Below, in pieces: positions 15,953 through 24,726 of a DNA stretch of 25,599 nt (within the stretch, counting starts at the first letter, position 1; each line of letters starts with the position of its first letter). The translations under genes were made by a program, and so were the position numbers. Source of the stretch: an uncultured bacterium (lineage in GTDB: Bacteria > Bacillota > Limnochordia > DTU080 > JAAYLA01); contig CALKAQ010000029.1 of the NCBI GenBank assembly GCA_937983075.1, positions 1 through 25,599 of the forward strand, given 5' to 3'. The notes below the pieces were generated by a model. That model was not told the DNA's origin. It saw nothing but the letters and a program-made list of their open reading frames with translations, and made no database searches.

Positions 15953-17070
15953 TGCAAGCAGCGCGTCAGCTGATCACCATCATCTCGGGCTTGTTGATGC
16001 GGCTTGTACGGGACGGCAGCGCCATCGTTTGGCTCATCATGCTTCCGCTGCTCATTATTTTCGTGTTGGGAGTCACGGTACAAGGACTGTTTTCTCCCGA
16101 TTTCACCCCGGCGCGCCCATTTCGTGTGGCCATTACCGAAGCAAGCTCGGATGCTCAGCAGCATTTGATCCGGGCATTGGGTTCACAAGAGGATTTCTTC
16201 GAGATCATTCCGGTTTCGGATTTGGATGCGCGTCGCATGGTTCTTGATCGAGAGGTCGATGCGGCCGTACTCGTTCCGAATGGGTATCCGGAAGAAGCGC
16301 CTGTTGTTGTTTCAGAACCTGGCCAGGCGGTGGGGTCGATTCTCGAGGAGTTCATTCAAACGGAGCGCTGGAGCATCGCGGCGGTGGACAGCGCGGTCGA
16401 GCTGGCACGCATGGAGGTGGCGAGCGAGGGCCCGAACACGGATGCAGGCGACTCGCCTTGGCTGGGCTTGAGTGCGTTTGAGTACTATGCCGTCGGCCTT
16501 ACCGTGATGTTCGTCATGTTTGCAGCGCACCACGCGATGGTATTTACCGCAGGCGATCGTGAATCAGGAGCGTATGCTCGGGTTCGGGCATTTGGAGTCA
16601 AACGCGAAACATACTTGCTCGGTGGATGGGCTGCTGCCGTTGCCATCGGCGTAGCGTTTATCGCCGTGATGGCTGGGCTGACCCGCCTTCTGTTCGGCGT
16701 GGCCTGGGGCGACTGGCTCGGATGGTTGGTTCTGACAGCTGTCACCGCAGCGGCTATGGCTTCGGTTTCGTTTCTGATGTCGTCCGTGGTGGCAAAGTCA
16801 AGCACCTTGGAGCAGCTCGGGAGTACGGTGTTTATGATCATGGCGATGGCGAGCGGGTCGAGCATTCCGCTGCACGTATTGCCATCGTGGTTGAAATCGG
16901 CACTCGCATGGCTGCCCAGCCGGGTGGCGCTTGAAGGGTATTTCCAGCTGTCTCACGGCGCTCATTCGCGAAATCTGGCGCCGGAACTGGCCGCGCTGGG
17001 AACAACATCCCTGATATTGTTCACGCTCGGTTGGCTGATTTCCAGTGTCCGTGCAAGGGGGGAAGCTTAG
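15952..17070 (+). CDS. ABC-2 type permease, first of two
   Basis: 372-residue membrane subunit. ATG at 15952 overlaps the ATPase stop (TGATG). Layout: one membrane helix at about 20-45 (IVWLIMLPLLIIFVLGVTVQ), a long outer domain (about 46-175) with a substrate-binding-like beta region, then five or so membrane helices in the C-terminal half, including YYAVGLTVMFVMFAAHHAMV and the conserved ABC-2 segment LEQLGSTVFMIMAMASGSSI, ending SSVRARGEA. The next permease starts directly after its stop codon. Together they likely form a heterodimeric channel driven by the preceding ATPase. Confidence 0.93.
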   Translation: MQAARQLITIISGLLMRLVRDGSAIVWLIMLPLLIIFVLGVTVQGLFSPDFTPARPFRVAITEASSDAQQHLIRALGSQEDFFEIIPVSDLDARRMVLDREVDAAVLVPNGYPEEAPVVVSEPGQAVGSILEEFIQTERWSIAAVDSAVELARMEVASEGPNTDAGDSPWLGLSAFEYYAVGLTVMFVMFAAHHAMVFTAGDRESGAYARVRAFGVKRETYLLGGWAAAVAIGVAFIAVMAGLTRLLFGVAWGDWLGWLVLTAVTAAAMASVSFLMSSVVAKSSTLEQLGSTVFMIMAMASGSSIPLHVLPSWLKSALAWLPSRVALEGYFQLSHGAHSRNLAPELAALGTTSLILFTLGWLISSVRARGEA

Positions 17071-18162
17071 ATGAGCGCATTGCGGCGAATTCGAGCGATG
17101 GCTGGCTGGGCGTTGCTGCGGACCGCACGTTCCTCCGGCGACTTGTTTTGGATTCTCGTACTGCCTGTGCTGGTGAGTTTCCTGGTAGCGAACATGTTGG
17201 GAGGCAGCGGTCAAGGCAAGAGCATGCCGGAGCTGATGGTCGTCAATGAGGACCAAACAGCTTACGCCTCTGCCATGATAGAGGCTCTTTCCACAGGATT
17301 CGATGTACAGGTGGTTGAACGCACAGCAGCTGAAGCGGAGCTTGCCCGGGGAAACGCGCTGCTTGCACTGGTGCTCCCTGCCGCCTTTGGTGAGTCGGTG
17401 GAAGCCGGCAGGCCGCAGATCGAGCTGTTGCACGGGAGGTCGGCCGTGAAGCGGGAAGCGGAGGCGCGGATTCGGCTGGCGGCGCAGTCGTTGATGACCG
17501 GCGATTCACCGGTGTTTTCCGACTTGATTCACGAAACGCCGAGGGGAAACGGTGTGAACGGAGAATTTGAGCAAGTGCGCGGTGTGTTCGGCGTTATTTT
17601 GGTATTTTGCCTCACTGCCTTGCTTATACGGGGAGCCGTTATTCATTCGGAACGCGAAAAAGGCAGTCTGCAACGGATCATCAGCTGCGGCGTATCTTAT
17701 TGGGAAGTGGTCGTCGCCCACGTGATGAGCATTTTGCTGATCGGGCTGCTGCAGGCAGCGATTTTGCTGACGGTTACAGGCATCCTGGGCATTCCTTGGT
17801 TGATTGAAGGCTTGTGGCCGCTCATTTGGACGGTGTTAGGTTCCGTGTTTTGCAGCGCCGGCATCGCCGTTGGCCTCGCAGGCTTCGTTCGGAAACCCAG
17901 TGCGTTGCAGATGTTGGCGGGGGGTCTGCCGAGCTTGCTGGCTATGTTGGGCGGTGCCTTCTTTCCACTTGACGTTGCACCGGCAGCAGTTCAACAACTG
18001 GCTCGCATGAATCCGTTTTACTGGTCCATGGAGGCGCTGAGCGGCGGCATGGTATATAGAGGCCTGGCAAGTCAGGCGGTTCCGTTGGCGCTGCTTTTTC
18101 TCGTCGGTGTGTGTGGCATCGTCATTGGGATTCAAGGGCTGCGTCGAACAGAGCTGACGTAA
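17071..18162 (+). CDS. ABC-2 type permease, second of two
   Basis: 363-residue membrane subunit. ATG at 17071 directly follows the previous TAG; GGGGGG upstream serves as ribosome site. It has the same fold as its neighbour: membrane helix 1 at about 24-42 (LFWILVLPVLVSFLVANML), an outer domain to about 165 (ELMVVNEDQTAYASAMIEAL), then five membrane helices with REKGSLQRIISCGVSYWEV, the usual cytoplasmic loop of ABC-2 permeases, and the late signature GGAFFPLDVAPAAVQQLARM followed by NPFYWSMEAL. The two permeases differ enough to suggest an old duplication. The kinase gene follows after 45 bases. Confidence 0.93.
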   Translation: MSALRRIRAMAGWALLRTARSSGDLFWILVLPVLVSFLVANMLGGSGQGKSMPELMVVNEDQTAYASAMIEALSTGFDVQVVERTAAEAELARGNALLALVLPAAFGESVEAGRPQIELLHGRSAVKREAEARIRLAAQSLMTGDSPVFSDLIHETPRGNGVNGEFEQVRGVFGVILVFCLTALLIRGAVIHSEREKGSLQRIISCGVSYWEVVVAHVMSILLIGLLQAAILLTVTGILGIPWLIEGLWPLIWTVLGSVFCSAGIAVGLAGFVRKPSALQMLAGGLPSLLAMLGGAFFPLDVAPAAVQQLARMNPFYWSMEALSGGMVYRGLASQAVPLALLFLVGVCGIVIGIQGLRRTELT

Positions 18163-18207
18163 GGCGTAGGATTGTCGGCCGCTCGACTTAAGGTGTGAAC
18201 ACTGCAT

Positions 18208-19368
18208 ATGCCATTGCAGCAAGAAGAGCGTCCTTTTCGGGATTGGTGGGTGCTTCATGCTTTACGCTACGGGCTGATTCTCGTCGGCGTGTTGATGTGG
18301 CTCTGGGAAGCGCGGGCGGTCGACGGTGTCGTGGTTGGGTCGGTGCTCCTTTCGCTGCTGGTGCTTCTTGAGCTTCCGCTGTACGGATTGGGACGGCTGC
18401 CGCGCCACGCACTTTGGGGCGTGCTTCAGACAGCAATTGGTGCGGCGGCCTTTTGGATTGTCCCTGGGCTGCCGGCGGCTTTCATCCTTGCCGCTGTGAT
18501 CAGCGGCGTTGCCGCCACGCTGCCGTTGTCCGGGGCGATCGCCTGTCTTGCAGCGGCAGCGGGCGTTACCGTCGCGGCGTTATGGGACCTGCAGCAGTTG
18601 AGCAGCTCGCCCGGGCTGTTGGGCCTTTACGTCTTGGCGGCTTGGGTCGGGCGTTTGTTTGCGATGCATCTTGAGGAAAACAAACGGCATCGGCAGACGG
18701 TGCGCGAGTTGGAGGAAGCGCAAAAGCGTCTGGCGCGTTTGGCTGAGACAACCCGAGAGCTTGCAGCGGTTGAAGAGCGTCAACGGCTCGCGGAAGAAAT
18801 TCACGACTCACTCGGCCACGCTCTGGTGGCCACGCTGCTGCAAGTGCAGGTGGTGAAGAAGCTCACGCGGACCGATGCCGAAGCCGCTGAAAAACGGCTG
18901 AGCGTCGTCGAGCAAAATGTGCGGCAAACGCTGGACACCGTGCGCAAAGCGTTGCAACGCGGTCGGCGCAACCGGGCCGATCTGCCGCTTCACCACGCTT
19001 TGGAAAGTTTAGCTGCCGACTTTCAGGCTGCCGGCGGGCCCGAAGTTCAGTTGATGTTTCGACCCGATCCGGAAAGCGTATCCGACGTTTCGCCGCAGGT
19101 GGCGGATGTGTTGTATCGTACGGTGCAGGAAGCGCTGACCAACGCTGTGCGTCACGGTCAAGCGCAGCTCGTGCGCATTGAAGCAGAGGTGGTCGGGCCG
19201 CGGCTGTATCTTCGTATTGTGGATGACGGTGTCGGTGCCGACGATTATTCGCCGGGCATGGGACTTTCGGGGATGATTGGCCGAGTGCAGTCCATAGGCG
19301 GCACGCTGCGATTTGAGACGGCTCTCGGCAAAGGGTTTCAAGTGGAAGTAGGGGTTATGCGCCGATGA
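18208..19368 (+). CDS. NarL-type sensor histidine kinase (HisKA_3)
   Basis: 386-residue membrane kinase of the DesK/LiaS kind. ATG at 18208 has a loosely spaced AAGGTG upstream. About four to six membrane helices fill residues 15-153 with almost no outer loop, so it probably senses within the membrane or through a partner such as the adjacent exporter. A linker coiled coil (155-190) leads to the dimerisation domain with phospho-acceptor His199 in RQRLAEEIHDSLGHAL, then the ATPase domain: N box ALTNAVRHG (Asn312), G1 VDDGVGADD (about 338-346), G2 GMGLSGM (350-356). Its stop overlaps the regulator start (ATGA, 19365-19368). It is probably cotranscribed with the exporter and may respond to its substrate. 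Confidence 0.95.
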   Translation: MPLQQEERPFRDWWVLHALRYGLILVGVLMWLWEARAVDGVVVGSVLLSLLVLLELPLYGLGRLPRHALWGVLQTAIGAAAFWIVPGLPAAFILAAVISGVAATLPLSGAIACLAAAAGVTVAALWDLQQLSSSPGLLGLYVLAAWVGRLFAMHLEENKRHRQTVRELEEAQKRLARLAETTRELAAVEERQRLAEEIHDSLGHALVATLLQVQVVKKLTRTDAEAAEKRLSVVEQNVRQTLDTVRKALQRGRRNRADLPLHHALESLAADFQAAGGPEVQLMFRPDPESVSDVSPQVADVLYRTVQEALTNAVRHGQAQLVRIEAEVVGPRLYLRIVDDGVGADDYSPGMGLSGMIGRVQSIGGTLRFETALGKGFQVEVGVMRR

Positions 19369-20045
19369 TTCGCATTTTGTTGGCAGAAGACCAGGCGCTC
19401 GTGCGTGACGGGTTGAGCGTTTTGCTGCAAATGGAGGATGACTTCAGCGTCGAAGCCGTTGCAAACGGTGAAGAGGCGCTTGCAGCAGCTCGCAGGGAGC
19501 CGCCTGACATCGCCATCTTGGATGTTCGCATGCCGGTGATGGACGGGGTGGAGTGCACCCGTAAGCTGAAGGCCGAACACCCTCGGCTTCCGGTGCTCAT
19601 TTTGACCACGTTTGACGACCGTGCGCTGGTGCAAGCCTGCCTTGACGCGGGAGCAAGCGCCTATTTGTTGAAAGACATTGAACCCGAGGCGTTGACGAGT
19701 GCGATTCGCCTGTTGTTGGCGGGGGAGCGGCTGATCCCCGGCGACTTGGCTCGCGAACTGCTGGATGGCGCTGCAGACGGGGGCGGCGATGCGCCTCGAC
19801 GGGCTTTGGCTGAGGCCGACGCCGATGACGAGCTTGTCGAGCCGCTGACGCCAAGGCAGCAAGAGGTGCTCAGATTAATCGCTGATGGACTGACGAATCG
19901 GGAGATCGCTGAGCGGCTGTTCTTATCGGAAGGCACCGTAAAAAACACGGTAAGTGAAATCTACGCTCGGCTGCGTGTACGTGATCGAGTGCAGGCGGTG
20001 CTGAAAATGTTGGGGAACAATCCTGGCTTGAGTGGAGGCGGGTAA
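19365..20045 (+). CDS. NarL/LuxR-family response regulator
   Basis: 226-residue partner of the preceding kinase. ATG at 19365 overlaps the kinase stop. Receiver domain about 1-120: acidic pair Glu8-Asp9, phospho-acceptor Asp53 in IAILDVRMPVMDG, Thr81, Lys103 in AYLLKDI. An acidic, Ala-rich linker (about 133-158) leads to the LuxR helix-turn-helix at about 161-205 (LTPRQQEVLRLIADGLTNRE, IAERLFLSEGTVKNTVSEIY). It likely controls the exporter genes upstream, as in LiaR and DesR systems; no operator can be named from sequence alone. The DNA reader domain is intact and the module looks functional, unlike the other sensor pair in this window. Confidence 0.95.
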   Translation: MIRILLAEDQALVRDGLSVLLQMEDDFSVEAVANGEEALAAARREPPDIAILDVRMPVMDGVECTRKLKAEHPRLPVLILTTFDDRALVQACLDAGASAYLLKDIEPEALTSAIRLLLAGERLIPGDLARELLDGAADGGGDAPRRALAEADADDELVEPLTPRQQEVLRLIADGLTNREIAERLFLSEGTVKNTVSEIYARLRVRDRVQAVLKMLGNNPGLSGGG

Positions 20046-20100
20046 GGAACCTGCAATTGGATCTCCGGCTGGGTCTGCAGCACACGGGGGAGTGTTCGAC

Positions 20101-21054
20101 GTGTGGGATATCCTTTTCCACGTTTTTGTGATCATTGCTTTGCCGCTCGTATTTGCTCTGGCGGCGCAGCGCGGGGGGAGAACGCGCTGGGAATGGTGGT
20201 CCAACACTGCGCTGGTGCTTGCGGTTACCGGCTGGGCTTTTGTGGCCGGCCGTTGGGATATGGCAGGATACTATTTTCGTTTCTTGCTGCCGATTGCAGT
20301 GGCTATCACCGTTTATGCCGGCTGGCGGCGCGTTCGAAGGTTCGGCAATGAGTTGCCGAAAGGCCGTGTAGGAAGTTTTTCCGTGCTGTTGAATCTCGTG
20401 CTGACGGTGACGTTTGCCGCGCAGGTGGGCATCGGACTCTCGGGATATTTCACCGCAGACGAGGCCATTGAACTCAATTTTCCGCTGAAAGGCGGCATCT
20501 ACCATGTAGGCCAAGGCGGCAGTACCGTGTTGGTCAACTATCACTCCTCCTACGCTCCCCAGGCATATGCACTCGACATTGGCCGCTTGAACCGCTTGGG
20601 CTACCGGGCTGCCGGTTTGTACCCTCGTGAACTGGAGAAGTACGAGATTTTCGGCGATGTACTGTACAGTCCGTGTACGGGCGTGGTGGCAGCCGCTCGT
20701 GACGGTTTGCCCGATTATGAACCGCCCGAGCGTGATCCTGAGCATCCGGAAGGCAATTTTGTGACCATTCGCTGTGACGACGCCATCGACGTCAACGTCA
20801 TTTTGGCCCATATGCAGCAGCACAGTGTGTTGGTGAACGAAGGCGATGTTGTCACGGTTGGTCAGCCCATCGGCAAGGTGGGGAATTCCGGCAACACGAC
20901 CGAGCCGCATTTGCACATCCACGCCGAACGTTTGGTTGAATTGCCAGACGGTACGGAGGAGTGGATGGGTGTACCGATTCGGTTTAACGGGCGCTTTTTG
21001 GCACGCAACAACTTGGTGGTGACGCCGGCCGAGCCCGCTTCCCAAGTATGGTAA
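20101..21054 (+). CDS. Membrane-anchored M23-family peptidase-like protein
   Basis: 317-residue protein. I chose GTG at 20101, eight bases after GGGGGAG (20086-20092); the frame opens earlier at 20032 but without a ribosome site and overlapping the regulator. Four predicted membrane helices fill about 4-22, 32-50, 57-75 and 93-113, then a lysostaphin-type (LytM) domain at about 125-300. The second metal motif is clear: TTEPHLHIHA (His270, His272), and VILAHMQQHS (His237) is the catalytic-type histidine. The first motif is unusual: QAYALDIG has the aspartate (159) but Ala where the standard HxxxD histidine belongs, with a histidine (148) in NYHSS further back. Peptidoglycan cross-link cleavage is the family activity; whether this one is active is open. 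Confidence 0.85.
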   Translation: MWDILFHVFVIIALPLVFALAAQRGGRTRWEWWSNTALVLAVTGWAFVAGRWDMAGYYFRFLLPIAVAITVYAGWRRVRRFGNELPKGRVGSFSVLLNLVLTVTFAAQVGIGLSGYFTADEAIELNFPLKGGIYHVGQGGSTVLVNYHSSYAPQAYALDIGRLNRLGYRAAGLYPRELEKYEIFGDVLYSPCTGVVAAARDGLPDYEPPERDPEHPEGNFVTIRCDDAIDVNVILAHMQQHSVLVNEGDVVTVGQPIGKVGNSGNTTEPHLHIHAERLVELPDGTEEWMGVPIRFNGRFLARNNLVVTPAEPASQVW

Positions 21055-21089
21055 AATAGGATGCGATTTGCAGGAAGGGGGCCAGTGCC

Positions 21090-21584
21090 GTGTCCAAACA
21101 GGCTTCGTTCGACATCGTTTCCAAAGTCGATTTGCAAGAAGTCGACAATGCGGTGAACCAAGCCAACCGGGAAATTTCACAGCGTTACGATTTCAAAGGC
21201 AGCATTTCCAAAATCGAATGGGACGGAAAACAAGAAATCAAGCTGCTTGCCGACAACGAGTATCGTCTCGAAGCGGTCGTCGATATTCTCAAAAGCAAAA
21301 TGATCCGTCGGGGGATCGCTGTTCGTTCTCTGGAGTTTGGAAAAGTGGAACCGGCTTCAGGCGGGCATTTGCGCCAAACGGTAAAAGTGATTCAAGGCAT
21401 CTCGAAGGAAAAAGCCAAGGAGATCGTAGCCAGCATCAAAGCGTTGAAATTGAAGGTGCAGGCGCAAATCATGGATGATCAAGTCCGCGTCAGCGGCAAA
21501 TCCCGTGATGAACTCCAGGCGACGATCCAGGCGCTCAAACAAAAAGACTTTGGGGTCGAGCTGCAGTTCGTCAATTTCCGCTAG
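21090..21584 (+). CDS. YajQ-family nucleotide-binding protein
   Basis: 164-residue cytoplasmic protein of the YajQ (UPF0234) family, members of which bind cyclic di-GMP or other nucleotides in some bacteria. GTG at 21090 follows AAGGGGG by about ten bases. Two ferredoxin-like halves are visible: SFDIVSKVDLQEVDNAVNQA with REISQRYDFKGSIS, and LKLKVQAQIMDDQVRVSGKS with RDELQATIQALKQKDFGVEL, ending LQFVNFR as usual for the family. Length and ends are complete. It stands alone, 35 bases after the peptidase gene, and faces the ECF operon. Confidence 0.95.
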   Translation: MSKQASFDIVSKVDLQEVDNAVNQANREISQRYDFKGSISKIEWDGKQEIKLLADNEYRLEAVVDILKSKMIRRGIAVRSLEFGKVEPASGGHLRQTVKVIQGISKEKAKEIVASIKALKLKVQAQIMDDQVRVSGKSRDELQATIQALKQKDFGVELQFVNFR

Positions 21585-21608
21585 TTCGTTGTGGCGGCCG
21601 GCGCCAAA

Positions 21609-21643
21609 CGGACGGGGCCGGCGTGTTGACCAAGCCCCGTCCG
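21609..21643. terminator. 10-bp inverted repeat between convergent genes
   Basis: CGGACGGGGC (21609-21618) pairs with GCCCCGTCCG (21634-21643), loop 15 bases. It lies between the yajQ-like stop and the stop of the minus-strand TPR gene and could end transcription from both sides. There is no strong T-run; the minus side has only TTT. Confidence 0.5.
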
Positions 21644-21658
21644 AGATAGCTGCTGCTG

Positions 21659-23518
21659 CTAAGAGTTTCCCCTTGCCTGTTGAAGTTGTCTTTGGATGAT
21701 AGCGCGAGTTTCAATGTTCTGCGTGATCTCAAGAAGTCGCTCTCCAAGTTTCAAGGAACGTTCAGGGTCGCGCAGAGTTCTTTCGTGTTGGTACAGGTAC
21801 CATAGGACAAACAAGCTGTGCTCGTCGTTCGGATCGGTTTCAAGAGCCGCTTCATACATGGCGATAGCCGCCTCATAATCACCCGTGAGTAAGAGTTTAT
21901 CCGCTTCGGTCAGTTGCGGGCGCGGAGGTTGAATTTCAATACGAGTTGCACTGCCTGTTCCCATGACGTGTGCACCAGGGATAACATAGCCCCCTTGGCC
22001 ACCAAATAGCGGTTCGTAGTTTTCATTCAAGGGAATCACGTTAACTCGCAAAGTTGTGTTCGGATCGCCAATGCCAAAAAGACCAAAAAGCATGAGTTGC
22101 TCAGAACTGTGATAAGCAATACCTCCGCCACCTGGACGTGTGAAGAAGGGAGCGTCCATTCTGATTTTTAAAGATGACAAATTCCCGGGAACGATGACGC
22201 CAGGAGGAGCGGGTAAGATGTCATCTGCTGGAATATTTTGTTCGTCGAACATCAAAATAGTCTCAAGCAGTGTAGACGGTGGAACACTGATACTGCCCAT
22301 TCCGCCGTCGAGGAGTATTTCAATACGATATCCTGCAGGCTGTACATCCGACTCCCAGCTGATTTCCACGAAAGCAGGAGAGGTTGAATTTTTGCCCCAG
22401 TCGGGGTGTGGTGGCCAGGGAATTTCGCCGTCATACACATGAGCTGTCACTTTAAAGCCGGGGATATGTTCGAGCGCAATGTCGGCTTGAGCGGTCGTTC
22501 CAGGTTCCACCGCAACGATTGCGGGGTCAAAACGTACGAGATCAGCCGGTACCCATGCCGGTAAACGAATGGCTACACTGTAGGTGCCTGGCCGTACGCC
22601 GTATATTTTAAACACCCCTGAGGTATCGGTGACGCCCTCTGCGGCTGATATCCAATCGTGGTATCCTGTACCGTTCTCCAGCTGTTTGTACTCAAAGAGG
22701 CCTATATGAATCCCGCCAATCGGTTGGCCGTTCAATGTAACGCGGCCTTCGACTGCCGGTGCGTCGGGTGACAGGCGTCTTTCCAGATGCAAATGGTGAA
22801 ATCGTGGCAGTACGGGCAATTGAGTCAATATTTTGTATGCCTCGTGCGCCGCAGCCGTGTCTCCTCTGGATTCGAGCAGGAGTCCCAACTCGAAGTATAG
22901 CCAGTGAGCTGTTTGTAACAGCTGATATGGGTTATCGCCCATGCTCGCCTCCAGTTTCTCAATGGTCGCATAGAGCAATTCTTCGGCTCGCTTTTCTTGG
23001 CCAAGCAGACGGTAGGACCGGGCTAAAATCAAGTTGGCATCGAGAGAAAGAGCGTCGTCAAGAGATCTATTTGCCACGATGCTTTCCAAGAGATCTACCG
23101 ACCGTTGCGGATTACCTTGGAGTGCGTAAACAAAAGCCAACTCCATTGCTGCATGATCGGCAACGGCAGTTGAACGTGCATTCGTTCGTGCAAATTCCAA
23201 GAGGTTGAGTTTCTCGGAAACCTCTTTGGCTGTTGTATCATATGGGTTATGTGAAGCTAAAAGATGTGTCAGCAGAATGCCGCTTCCGTATGGGTCGAGG
23301 AAACGGTGTAAGAATTGTTCCTTTGGATACAACAGCTCCCAATCTAATTGCGGTGGAAGCGTTCGGGCGCGCTCCAGCGCTTCTGCAGGAGTGAGCCCTT
23401 CAATCCGAGGTTCGTTTTGAGCTGTGCTGTTGGCGCCGAGCAGTCCGACAAAGACAATCCCCCACAACAGTCCGATGATGACGAGCCACTTGTTCGGTAC
23501 TCGAATGGTTCTCTGCAT
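21659..23518 (-). CDS. Exported TPR and carboxypeptidase-regulatory-like protein, function unknown
   Basis: 619 residues, third gene of the ECF operon. ATG at 23518 lies seven bases from GGAGG (plus 23526-23530). An N-terminal membrane helix (about 11-28) is an uncleaved anchor or signal; I see no cysteine in the whole protein, so it is not a lipoprotein. Then TPR-like helices (about 115-235; AMELAFVYALQGNPQRSVDL), a beta-sandwich of the carboxypeptidase regulatory type (about 255-320; VEGRVTLNGQPIGGIHIGLF, GVFKIYGVRPGTYSVAIRLP), a second beta-rich, Pro/Gly-rich region (about 345-530), and a final TPR pair (about 535-615; LLLTGDYEAAIAMYEAALE). This suggests a surface-exposed binding or scaffold protein. 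It is probably made on demand through the sigma factor next door. No enzymatic motif was seen. Confidence 0.85.
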   Translation of the reverse strand: MQRTIRVPNKWLVIIGLLWGIVFVGLLGANSTAQNEPRIEGLTPAEALERARTLPPQLDWELLYPKEQFLHRFLDPYGSGILLTHLLASHNPYDTTAKEVSEKLNLLEFARTNARSTAVADHAAMELAFVYALQGNPQRSVDLLESIVANRSLDDALSLDANLILARSYRLLGQEKRAEELLYATIEKLEASMGDNPYQLLQTAHWLYFELGLLLESRGDTAAAHEAYKILTQLPVLPRFHHLHLERRLSPDAPAVEGRVTLNGQPIGGIHIGLFEYKQLENGTGYHDWISAAEGVTDTSGVFKIYGVRPGTYSVAIRLPAWVPADLVRFDPAIVAVEPGTTAQADIALEHIPGFKVTAHVYDGEIPWPPHPDWGKNSTSPAFVEISWESDVQPAGYRIEILLDGGMGSISVPPSTLLETILMFDEQNIPADDILPAPPGVIVPGNLSSLKIRMDAPFFTRPGGGGIAYHSSEQLMLFGLFGIGDPNTTLRVNVIPLNENYEPLFGGQGGYVIPGAHVMGTGSATRIEIQPPRPQLTEADKLLLTGDYEAAIAMYEAALETDPNDEHSLFVLWYLYQHERTLRDPERSLKLGERLLEITQNIETRAIIQRQLQQARGNS

Positions 23519-23557
23519 TGTTGGACCTCCGATTTACCTCGTGTTTGGCGACCTGCG

Positions 23558-24034
23558 TCACCATATCGGGTCAACCCATTCCATCGGCAATGAGACGACT
23601 TCTACGCCTTGAAATCCATTGAAGGTGTCTTGTGCTTCATTGGCTTCATTGGTGCCATCGGGTTGGAGAGTCGCATATCTACCCGGCTCTTCGATTGTCG
23701 TTGACTGCGACAGGAAACCATCGTTTTGCGTTCCAATACCTGAAGCTGCTACCAGCGAGGTCACCATCACGGCAACGAGCACGGTTGCAATCGGAATGGG
23801 AATTTCGGTGGTGCCGTGCCAGAAGGTTCGCAGTCGCTCCATGAGTCCTCTCCATCCGTCGGCTCGAATTGGTGAATGATTTTTCGCCAAGAGGAGCCGT
23901 TTTGATATCTGAACGCTCATGTTACGGAAGCGCTCTCTCGTTTGGACGGTGACGTGGACGCGTTCCGCCTGCTGCCGGAATTCGCGGCGCAAGCGATCTT
24001 CGATGGGATCGAATTTGTTTGGATGCTTCGTCAT
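23558..24034 (-). CDS. Putative membrane-spanning anti-sigma factor
   Basis: 158 residues. ATG at 24034 overlaps the sigma factor stop (ATGA) and has AAAGGTGG upstream; the frame is open further but only inside the sigma gene. The N-terminal 75 residues are charged and helical (IEDRLRREFRQQAERVHVTV) and would be the cytoplasmic sigma-binding part. One membrane helix lies at about 79-98 (PIPIATVLVAVMVTSLVAAS) and a 58-residue acidic outer tail follows, ending VEWVDPIW-like (MEWVDPIW). No zinc-type HxxxCxxC motif is present. The call rests on gene position, overlap and topology more than on sequence signature. The exported TPR protein starts about 40 bases downstream. Confidence 0.72.
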   Translation of the reverse strand: MTKHPNKFDPIEDRLRREFRQQAERVHVTVQTRERFRNMSVQISKRLLLAKNHSPIRADGWRGLMERLRTFWHGTTEIPIPIATVLVAVMVTSLVAASGIGTQNDGFLSQSTTIEEPGRYATLQPDGTNEANEAQDTFNGFQGVEVVSLPMEWVDPIW

Positions 24035-24645
24035 TCCGATCCACCTTTCAACAATGCCGCCAAGCGACGGCGGGAACGATGCAAGCGGCTTTTCACGGTC
24101 CCGACTCGCACGTCGAGGATCGAAGCGATCTCGGCAATCGGCCGATCTTCGTAGTAATGGAGCACGAGAACGGTTCGGTCCTCGATGGACAATTTGCGGA
24201 GGGCGTCTTGCAAATCCAAACTCGTGAGTGCCGCTATGATCCGGTGGTCCTCGCGCTGAGCGCTGCCTGTATGAGGCAATGTCGGATTGGAAGCCACGTC
24301 GCTCAGCGGAAGCCAGCGGCGCCAACGCGGTGAGCGCTGCAAGGTGCGGCATTTGTTGACCAAAATGCGATACAGCCAAGCGTCAAACGGCGCCTTGCCA
24401 TCAAAGCGATGGGCGTATTGTATACCGGCCAGCAGTGTCTCTTGAAGAGCGTCTTCGGCCAAGTGGCTGTCTTGCAAAATCAACGTCGCCGTCCGCAACA
24501 ACCGACCGCTCATCGCATCGAACAGTTTCATGGCTGCTGTTTCGTCACCCTTGGCTGCCCGCCTGGCGATGTCGAGCAGCGGTTCCGCCGGTTCGACGGA
24601 TACGGATTCTGTTTCATAGCGAAAAGCATCAGTGTAGTTCGCCAT
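24031..24645 (-). CDS. ECF-type RNA polymerase sigma factor
   Basis: 204-residue sigma-70 family member with only regions 2 and 4. I chose ATG at 24645, eight bases after GAGGAAA (plus 24654-24660); an in-frame ATG at 24672 has no spaced ribosome site. Region 2 (about 28-95): AMKLFDAMSGRLLRTATLIL, AEDALQETLLAGI and FDAWLYRILVNKCRTLQRS. Region 4 (about 142-195): LRKLSIEDRTVLVLHYYEDR, PIAEIASILDVRVGTVKSRL with HRSRRRL, the -35 reading helix-turn-helix. It is followed by a membrane anti-sigma-like gene with overlapping stop/start, the classic ECF arrangement. It likely directs its own operon in response to an envelope signal. Confidence 0.95.
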   Translation of the reverse strand: MANYTDAFRYETESVSVEPAEPLLDIARRAAKGDETAAMKLFDAMSGRLLRTATLILQDSHLAEDALQETLLAGIQYAHRFDGKAPFDAWLYRILVNKCRTLQRSPRWRRWLPLSDVASNPTLPHTGSAQREDHRIIAALTSLDLQDALRKLSIEDRTVLVLHYYEDRPIAEIASILDVRVGTVKSRLHRSRRRLAALLKGGSE

Positions 24646-24726
24646 GTCGCTGATTTCCTCGCCAAGGCACATCCTTGATTTTCAAAAATGCCACCCTACC
24701 TTTCTCAAACGTGTTGTCACTAAAAA

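Noticed and set aside
22140..22442. Plus-strand frame inside the exported TPR gene
   Set aside because: It is antisense to a well-structured protein, lacks a ribosome site and shows no family resemblance.
23558..24379. A 273-residue reading of the anti-sigma gene
   Set aside because: The extra N-terminus lies inside the sigma factor gene in another frame; the ATG at 24034 has a ribosome site and the typical 4-base overlap.
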